Part shown: piece after piece, positions 58,524-64,000 of the stretch
Layout of the letters: each line of letters opens with the position of its first letter
How positions within the stretch are numbered: the first letter of the stretch is position 1
Assembly (NCBI RefSeq): GCF_004364975.1
Contig: NZ_SOBW01000008.1
Location: forward strand, 310,001 to 374,000
DNA: 64,000 nt
Direction: 5' to 3'
Origin: Gelidibacter sediminis
Lineage (GTDB): Bacteria; Bacteroidota; Bacteroidia; Flavobacteriales; Flavobacteriaceae
Position numbers and translations under genes: made by a program
The notes under the pieces: model-generated
Seen by the model: only the letters and a program-made list of their open reading frames with translations
Databases searched by the model: none
What the model was told of the DNA's origin: nothing

Positions 58524-59990
58524 ATGAACATAGAAAAAATAACCACCTTAGGCGAACTTAAAAAGGCCGGGTACCAAAGCAAGTCTATTAAGGATGAATT
58601 ACGAGATAATCTGATTCAGAAAATTAAGAATAAAGAAACCACTTTTGAAGGCGTTCATGGCTACGAGAATACCGTAGTTCCAGAATTGGAGCGCGCCATT
58701 TTATCCCGTCATAATATCAATTTATTAGGTTTGCGTGGTCAAGCAAAAACGAGACTAGCACGTTTGATGCTGAATCTATTGGATGAATACATTCCCGTAG
58801 TGGAGGGTTCTGAAATTAATGATGATCCGTTACATCCCATTTCAAGATTTGCTAAAGAATTGATTAAAGAGAAAGGCGATGATACGCCGATATTTTGGTT
58901 GCACCGAAGCGAACGTTTTGCTGAAAAATTGGCCACCCCAGATGTGACCGTGGCCGATTTGATTGGTGATGTAGACCCGATTAAAGCAGCGAACTTAAAA
59001 TTGAGTTATGCGGATGATCGTGTGATTCATTACGGGATGATTCCACGTGCCAACCGTTGCATCTTTGTTATAAATGAGCTGCCAGATTTGCAAGCACGGA
59101 TTCAGGTGGCCTTATTTAATATTTTACAGGAAGGCGATATTCAAATTAGAGGTTTCAAATTGAGATTGCCTTTGGACATTCAATTTTTGTTTACGGCGAA
59201 TCCTGAAGATTATACCAATAGAGGTAGTATCGTAACCCCATTGAAAGATAGAATTGGGTCTCAAATTCTAACTCATTATCCGTCAGATATTGAAACAGCA
59301 CGCTTGATCACAGAACAAGAAGCACGCTTAGTGGAAGGTCAGAAAGACATGGTTGAGGTACCTGATTTGGCACGGGATTTATTGGAGCAGATTGTCTTTG
59401 AAGCCCGTGAAAGCGATTTTATAGATGCTAAAAGTGGTGTAAGTGCACGTTTGAGTATTACCGCTCTTGAGAACTTGTTGAGTACCGCAGAACGTCGTGC
59501 CTTAAAAGCTGGAGATCCTAAAACAATGGTACGCTTAAGCGATTTTGTGGGCATCATTCCGTCCATTACGGGTAAAGTGGAATTGGTTTATGAAGGAGAG
59601 CAGGAAGGTGCTGCCGTTGTGGCTTATAACTTAATTGGCGAAGCGGTTAAAAACCTATTTGAAGAGTTCTTTCCTAAGATTGAAAAATTGAAAAAGGAAG
59701 ATACTGAAACAGCTTATGATGAGGTCATCTCATGGTTTTTTAATCAGAAGGATGGTTTTGAGTTGTTAGATGATTTAAACGAAAAAGAGTACAAAAAAGT
59801 GTTGGATGCTATTTCACCTTTAGAAGACTTGTTAAAAGAACACCAGCCTAATTTGGATATAAAAGAAAGTTACTTTGTTAAAGAATTTGTGCTTTGGGCC
59901 TTAGTGGAATTTAAACAGTTGAATAAATATCGTTTTTCTGAAGGCACTCAATTTCAGGACCCTTATGGCAGTTTTATAAGCGGTATATAA
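58524..59990 (+). CDS. MoxR/magnesium-chelatase-like AAA+ ATPase
   Basis: A 488-residue cytoplasmic ATPase. The P-loop is variant, GLRGQAKTRLARLML (about 74-88), in place of GxxGxGKT. The sensor and Walker B region is RCIFVINELPDLQARIQVALFNILQEGDIQIRG and sensor 1 is FLFTANPEDYTNRG. A lid and a C-terminal helical region follow. Resembles ChlI-type sigma-54-activator-like chelatase subunits. With the VWA protein it forms a two-component AAA+/VWA chaperone; the target protein is unknown. Confidence 0.86.
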   Translation: MNIEKITTLGELKKAGYQSKSIKDELRDNLIQKIKNKETTFEGVHGYENTVVPELERAILSRHNINLLGLRGQAKTRLARLMLNLLDEYIPVVEGSEINDDPLHPISRFAKELIKEKGDDTPIFWLHRSERFAEKLATPDVTVADLIGDVDPIKAANLKLSYADDRVIHYGMIPRANRCIFVINELPDLQARIQVALFNILQEGDIQIRGFKLRLPLDIQFLFTANPEDYTNRGSIVTPLKDRIGSQILTHYPSDIETARLITEQEARLVEGQKDMVEVPDLARDLLEQIVFEARESDFIDAKSGVSARLSITALENLLSTAERRALKAGDPKTMVRLSDFVGIIPSITGKVELVYEGEQEGAAVVAYNLIGEAVKNLFEEFFPKIEKLKKEDTETAYDEVISWFFNQKDGFELLDDLNEKEYKKVLDAISPLEDLLKEHQPNLDIKESYFVKEFVLWALVEFKQLNKYRFSEGTQFQDPYGSFISGI

Positions 59991-60094
59991 TTTTATTTAA
60001 GGCCATCATTCCTTTAAATGAATCAAGTTCCTTTTGAGATTTGAAGTAATTTTATCCTGTGATCATTTTACATAGTAACTTAAATTAAACTATT

Positions 60095-60244
60095 ATGAAA
60101 ACGAACAAAGACACAAGGTCTCAAGATAAACAAAGCTTAAAAGATCAAGCCATCAATATAAAAGAGAAAGCCTCAGATGGCAAAAAAATTAATCCGCAAG
60201 TCGAGCAAAAACAGGAAAAACATCAACCTCGTGATAACGCTTAA
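60095..60244 (+). CDS. Small charged protein, 49 aa
   Basis: ATG 60095 to TAA 60242-60244. The product is made almost wholly of Lys, Gln, Asp, Asn and Glu (it begins MKTNKDTRSQDKQ and ends HQPRDNA) and is predicted disordered, without hydrophobic core. The 104 bases upstream and the clean spacing to the next small gene (25 bp) favour a real gene. No family recognised; it recalls small stress-induced hydrophilic proteins, but that is only an impression. Confidence 0.5.
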   Translation: MKTNKDTRSQDKQSLKDQAINIKEKASDGKKINPQVEQKQEKHQPRDNA

Positions 60245-60269
60245 CTAAGGCAAAAATAGACATTCAATT

Positions 60270-60422
60270 ATGATGGCAACAAATTTATTAGGAATGGCAA
60301 ATTTTCTTGTAAAAGGAAAAAAAGCGAGTATGGTCCTCATTGGAGTTCAATTGGCCTATTTAATTTATAAATATCAAAAGGACAAAAAAGCTCAACTTAA
60401 AAGACTTAAGGCTAAATTTTAA
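60270..60422 (+). CDS. Small single-pass membrane protein, 50 aa
   Basis: ATG 60270 (or 60273) to TAA 60420-60422. One hydrophobic helix (SMVLIGVQLAYLIYKYQ, about 20-36) is followed by a strongly basic tail KDKKAQLKRLKAKF. It follows the 49-residue gene by 25 bp and is followed by a strong terminator, so the two form a mini-operon. No family recognised. Confidence 0.5.
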   Translation: MMATNLLGMANFLVKGKKASMVLIGVQLAYLIYKYQKDKKAQLKRLKAKF

Positions 60423-60488
60423 AAAACCAATAGGTCAAATAAATTATCACTACATACTTTAAAAAGTAAATAGTCTTTAATATCCATT

Positions 60489-60520
60489 AAAAACCCAGTA
60501 GGTCACTACTGGGTTTTTCT
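60489..60520 (+). terminator. Strong terminator after the two small genes, possibly bidirectional
   Basis: Perfect 13-bp inverted repeat AAAAACCCAGTAG / CTACTGGGTTTTT with a GTCA loop, then CTTTG. It lies between convergent genes and its A and T runs could serve both strands. Confidence 0.88.
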
Positions 60521-60564
60521 TTGTATCTATTACTAATGTTGTGGCTTATAAGTGCGCTAGACAC

Positions 60565-62187
60565 TTATAACTTCTTTTTAGCTACATAATAATTAGGATT
60601 AACAGTCAATGCGTTTCCTTGTGTTTTGATACTGGTCCAATTCGCTTTAGGGTAGAGCTGTACTCTTTCTTCATTAATAGACACTTCAATTGGCATGTCG
60701 AAATCTGAAATAGTGTTTATCCATCGGTATTTTAAGTCACCTTCTATAAATTCATATTCTAAAATTGGGATTCTGAAATCTCTTAAATATTGATTAAAAA
60801 AAGCGGTTAATTCGATTCCGGATTGTTCAGAAATATAAGTTTCAATTTGGTCTGTTGTAACGGTTTGATGATAAAAAGTTTTATTTAAACCTCTTAGAAT
60901 CTCACGCCATTTTTCATCATTATTAATCCATTGCCTTAACGTGTGTAACATATTGGAGCCTTTAAAATACATATCACCAGAACCAGACTGATTCACATGA
61001 TAAGGCCCAATAATGGGTTTGTCATTTTGAATGGCTCGACGCGTCCCAATTACATATTCAGAGGCAGCGTTTTTACCATAGAAATAATCCAAAAACAGAC
61101 TTTCAGAATAGGCGGTGAAACTCTCGTGAATCCACATGTCAGCCATATCTTTGTAAGTGATATTGTTGGCAAACCACTCGTGTCCGGATTCGTGTATGAT
61201 GATAAAATCAAATTTTAAGCCCCATCCCGTCCCTGAAACATCATTCCCTAAATACCCTTTTTTATACTGATTGCCATAGGTTACAGAACTTTGGTGTTCC
61301 ATTCCCAAATAAGGCACTTCTACCAATTTGAAACCGTCATCATAAAATGGATAAGGCCCAAACCAATGTTCAAATGCTTCCATCATTCGTGGGGCATCTT
61401 TAAAATGTGTTTTTGCCTTTTCAAGATTATTGCGCAACACGTAATAATCCATTTTTAACGGCCCTTTTTCGCCATTGTAGGTTTCGGAAAAATGGACATA
61501 ATCGCCAATATTGACGTTCACGCCATAATTGTTGATAGGATTATAGACAAACCAATTATAGGTTTTTCTACCGTTTTCCAAAGTGTCTATACTGCGTAAT
61601 TGCCCGTTAGAAACATTCATTAAATCTTTAGGGACGGTCACGCTAATGAGCATGCTATCTACTTCGTCGTACATGTGATCTTTATTGGGCCACCACACAC
61701 TTGCACCAAGCCCTTGGCAGGAGGTTGCTACAAAGTCATTGCCGTTATCATCTTTTTTCCAAGAAAAGCCACCATCCCAAGGCGCTCTTATGGCTTCTTT
61801 AGGCTGACCTTCATAATACACCTCTAAACTTTGAATGCTTCCAACTTCCTGAGCATTTTTTAAGGTGATGAAATGCGCATTGCCTTCATGTGAAATCTCT
61901 AAAGGAATATCGTCTTGAGTGACTTTGGTGATGGTTAAAGGGGATTGCAAATCAATTTGAAGTAAGTTATGTGGCTCCAAAACCTTATACTGAACGGTGT
62001 TTTTCCCTTTGATGGATTTTGAGGAAGGATTCACTTCAACATCCAGATGGTAATAGGTCAAATCCCACCAAGCGCGTTCGGGCGTTATAGAACCTCTCAA
62101 AGTATCCTGTCTTGTAAACGATTTCTCTTGGGCTGTTGCCGTTTGAAATGTTATTAAGGCAAGAGCCATTACAATATATTTGTTCAT
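60565..62187 (-). CDS. M1-family metallopeptidase (aminopeptidase)
   Basis: A 540-residue exported enzyme (signal 1-19, TATAQEK). The N-terminal beta-saddle domain (about 30-215) leads to the catalytic domain. It has the exopeptidase motif LGMEHQS in place of GAMEN, and the zinc site HESGHEWFANNITYKDMADMWIHESF (HExxH plus a downstream Glu). At this length it lacks the large C-terminal helical domain of classical M1 enzymes. It removes N-terminal residues from peptides in the periplasm. It starts 3 bp after the M28 peptidase stop, in one operon. Confidence 0.9.
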   Translation of the reverse strand: MNKYIVMALALITFQTATAQEKSFTRQDTLRGSITPERAWWDLTYYHLDVEVNPSSKSIKGKNTVQYKVLEPHNLLQIDLQSPLTITKVTQDDIPLEISHEGNAHFITLKNAQEVGSIQSLEVYYEGQPKEAIRAPWDGGFSWKKDDNGNDFVATSCQGLGASVWWPNKDHMYDEVDSMLISVTVPKDLMNVSNGQLRSIDTLENGRKTYNWFVYNPINNYGVNVNIGDYVHFSETYNGEKGPLKMDYYVLRNNLEKAKTHFKDAPRMMEAFEHWFGPYPFYDDGFKLVEVPYLGMEHQSSVTYGNQYKKGYLGNDVSGTGWGLKFDFIIIHESGHEWFANNITYKDMADMWIHESFTAYSESLFLDYFYGKNAASEYVIGTRRAIQNDKPIIGPYHVNQSGSGDMYFKGSNMLHTLRQWINNDEKWREILRGLNKTFYHQTVTTDQIETYISEQSGIELTAFFNQYLRDFRIPILEYEFIEGDLKYRWINTISDFDMPIEVSINEERVQLYPKANWTSIKTQGNALTVNPNYYVAKKKL

Positions 62188-62190
62188 TGT

Positions 62191-63528
62191 TTAGTTTCTT
62201 AAGATAGAATTTGGGAACACTACTACGCTTTCATGACCGTCGGGTCCTACAGAAGCAACGCCAAAATAATAATTATCAATGACAATGCCGTTGAGTGTAA
62301 ATTCTTCAGTATTGCTTACATATCGAGAATGGTCCCAAGTGGGAGACGTTGTGTCTCTCCAATAAATTTTATAGCCTTTAGCGCCTTCAACTCTATCCCA
62401 TTTCAATTTAGCGGATGGCTCCACAATGCCACCAATAGCAACAGTTTTAGGTGGAGGAGGAGCAGAGGCTAAACTCGCCAAACTAATCGCGTTGACGGCG
62501 GTTAGTTTGGCGGCGTAAGGAAAATTGACATGTTCAAAGGTATCGCCATAGGCAATGCCGTTTTCAGTACGGATATCTTGATGTTGTTGGGTGTAATTTT
62601 CGTGGGCTTCCATAATTCTAATGCCGGGAAACCCTAAATCATTAAATGGACGGTGGTGTCCGCCACGGCCAAATCGATCTAATCTGTACACCAGCATCGG
62701 ATTCATTTCTGGCATGTAAGTTTGCGTAGTTTTGTGGACATAGCGTGCCAATTGACGTGAAATCCCATCGACTTCACCACCATAAAATCGGCGCATTTGA
62801 CGTTCCTTTTCAGTTTCAGTAGGAGGGACGGGTTCAGAAAAAATTCTAAAGGTGCGGTTGTCAATGACCCCATCAACACCTTCAATATTACCGATCATGT
62901 CATTATTTAGAATACCAATAATATCCCAGCCTTGTTCTTTAGCATGAGCAGCCAAACCAGCGCCGCCAAAGAGACCTTGTTCTTCTCCAGAAAGCCCGAC
63001 GTAAATAATACTGTTTTCAAATTTATATTTTGATAATACCCGGGCAGCTTCAATAGTGCCTGCCATTCCGGAAGCATTATCATTAGCGCCAGGAGCGTCA
63101 CTAGTAAAATCCATCGTGTCGCTGCCACGCGAATCAATATCACCACTCATGATAATATAGCGGTTGGGATATGTACTTCCTTTTTGAATAGCAAGTACAT
63201 TAACCACCCAAGCATCGTGAGGAACACGGTTGTTACCTTCTTTTGTCACAAAATCCTTTTGGTATGACACCTTTAAACAGTTGTTGCATTCTTTGGAGAT
63301 GGTTTCAAATTCTTTTTTAATCCAACGTCTTGCGGCGCCAATTCCTCGAGTATCTGAAGTTGTGTCACTAAAGGTGTTTCGGGTGCCAAAATTGACGAGT
63401 GTTTGCACATCTTTTTCGATACGCTCAGCTGAAACAGCATCAATAATATCGTACATCTTTTGATCCGTTTGGGCATTAAGGCTCAAGCTGAAACACGCGA
63501 CTAAGCTGAATTTTAAAATATATTTCAT
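62191..63528 (-). CDS. M28-family metallopeptidase with C-terminal fibronectin-like domain
   Basis: A 445-residue exported peptidase (signal 1-19, LSLNAQT). The zinc site is typical of M28: IMSGDIDSRGSD (His replaced by Asp in the usual GHxD), GANDNASGMAG, and GLSGEEQGLFGG with the catalytic Glu. A tail at about 365-445 reads as a fibronectin type III-like domain (LKWDRVEGAKGYKIYWRDT, YYFGVASVGPDGHES). It probably works in peptide use together with the M1 enzyme encoded 3 bp downstream. Confidence 0.88.
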   Translation of the reverse strand: MKYILKFSLVACFSLSLNAQTDQKMYDIIDAVSAERIEKDVQTLVNFGTRNTFSDTTSDTRGIGAARRWIKKEFETISKECNNCLKVSYQKDFVTKEGNNRVPHDAWVVNVLAIQKGSTYPNRYIIMSGDIDSRGSDTMDFTSDAPGANDNASGMAGTIEAARVLSKYKFENSIIYVGLSGEEQGLFGGAGLAAHAKEQGWDIIGILNNDMIGNIEGVDGVIDNRTFRIFSEPVPPTETEKERQMRRFYGGEVDGISRQLARYVHKTTQTYMPEMNPMLVYRLDRFGRGGHHRPFNDLGFPGIRIMEAHENYTQQHQDIRTENGIAYGDTFEHVNFPYAAKLTAVNAISLASLASAPPPPKTVAIGGIVEPSAKLKWDRVEGAKGYKIYWRDTTSPTWDHSRYVSNTEEFTLNGIVIDNYYFGVASVGPDGHESVVVFPNSILRN

Positions 63529-63559
63529 ATTAATTATTTTGAAAAATTGGATTTCGATT

Positions 63560-64000
63560 CTATTTTTTATAATTGAATTTTACGTTTTCTATACGACCAT
63601 CATCTTGCTTCATATCAACATAAACATTCATTTCATGATCACTTATTTTCTCAAAGGTCATGCCTTCAAAAACAACTTTATTGTGTGTAATTTCCTTTAA
63701 CGGGAAATCGATAGTTTCATCTTTTTCTTCCCATCCTTTAAGGTCGTTGCCAAAATGTTTTAGCTGTAAAATCAGGGTGTTTTCAATTTCACGAATAATT
63801 TCAATCTCGTAAAATACTACCGTGCCCTTATCAATTAATTTAAACGTCGCCATCATTGATCCGCCGGACGGTTCGCTCCAATTTTCTTCAATTTGGCCGC
63901 CAAATGCCTCGCCTTTCCAGTTGCCAGAAAGCCACTTGATATTGTCCAGGGTTGGAGCTAAAGGTTGGTCTGAAAAGCTTGTATTTGTACCTGCCTGGTC
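63560..64000 (-). CDS. DUF6265-like protein (5' end outside window)
   Basis: The minus-strand frame is open from base 64000, so the start is off the right edge; 146 residues are visible. The part beyond the ATG at 63856 reads LDNIKWLSGNWKGEAFGGQIEENWSEPSGGSM, then MATFKLIDKGTVVFYEIEII and the terminal DDGRIENVKFNYKK. This matches the DUF6265 lipocalin-like barrel. Function unknown. It precedes the M28-M1 peptidase genes by 31 bp and may be cotranscribed. Confidence 0.75.
   Translation of the reverse strand, partial: DQAGTNTSFSDQPLAPTLDNIKWLSGNWKGEAFGGQIEENWSEPSGGSMMATFKLIDKGTVVFYEIEIIREIENTLILQLKHFGNDLKGWEEKDETIDFPLKEITHNKVVFEGMTFEKISDHEMNVYVDMKQDDGRIENVKFNYKK

Overview
The window reads as a chromosomal segment of a marine-type member of the Flavobacteriaceae (Bacteroidota). 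The evidence is AT-rich DNA, Bacteroidota promoters with a TAnnTTTG -7 element, starts without clear Shine-Dalgarno sequences, many SusC/TonB-type receptors and short lipoprotein signals. It also has a fused CcoNO oxidase subunit and a nos cluster of the clade II type (nosC-like cytochrome, fasciclin protein, Sec-type lipoprotein NosZ). No rRNA, tRNA, CRISPR array, prophage or insertion sequence was seen.

Layout. Bases 1-1.8 kb: the end of a porin gene, then a periplasmic FMN-binding protein and a small membrane protein. 2.1-7.6 kb: housekeeping genes (guaB, a GreA/B-type factor, a DsbA-family protein, an esterase, an M17 aminopeptidase). 7.7-14.7 kb: a cluster of predicted peptide-bond (amide) ligases, made of three ATP-grasp or ATP-grasp-like proteins, a GCS2-type carboxylate-amine ligase, a class I glutamine amidotransferase-like protein and an esterase. 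It is interrupted by a dead toxin-antitoxin locus. 15-25 kb: a LETM1-like protein, two half-size DUF4331 proteins with a TPR lipoprotein and a TonB-dependent receptor, a K+/H+ antiporter, an ECF sigma/anti-sigma pair and a Cu/Zn superoxide dismutase.

25.3-55 kb is a low-oxygen and nitrogen-oxide respiration island. In order it holds hemN, a universal stress protein, nirK-nirV-SCO-porin, and nosC/fasciclin/nosZ/membrane protein/nosLDFY. A copper-acquisition set follows: a Cys-rich small protein, a lipoprotein and an OprC/NosA-like receptor. Then come a hemerythrin, an oxidase-subunit-I-like membrane protein, the di-iron repair protein RIC, an NsrR-like Rrf2 regulator, and the full cbb3 oxidase set ccoS-NO-Q-P-G-H plus ccoI. 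The genes fit together as copper entering through the outer membrane and being handled by SCO, NosL/NosDFY and CcoI. That copper serves three enzymes: NirK, NosZ and the cbb3 oxidase.

Two repeated operator types tie this island together. ATGA-N6-TCAT palindromes sit upstream of hemN, nirK, nosC, ccoS-NOQP and ccoI, always with the centre 29.5 nt before the -7 element, the layout expected for a CRP/FNR-family activator. GGA-N8-TCC palindromes sit upstream of nirK, nosC, ric and the Rrf2 gene itself, and are the probable sites of the Rrf2/NsrR-like regulator.

55-64 kb: an S9 peptidase, a VWA/AAA+ (MoxR-type) pair, two tiny conserved-looking genes, M1 and M28 peptidases, and a DUF6265-like gene that runs off the right edge.
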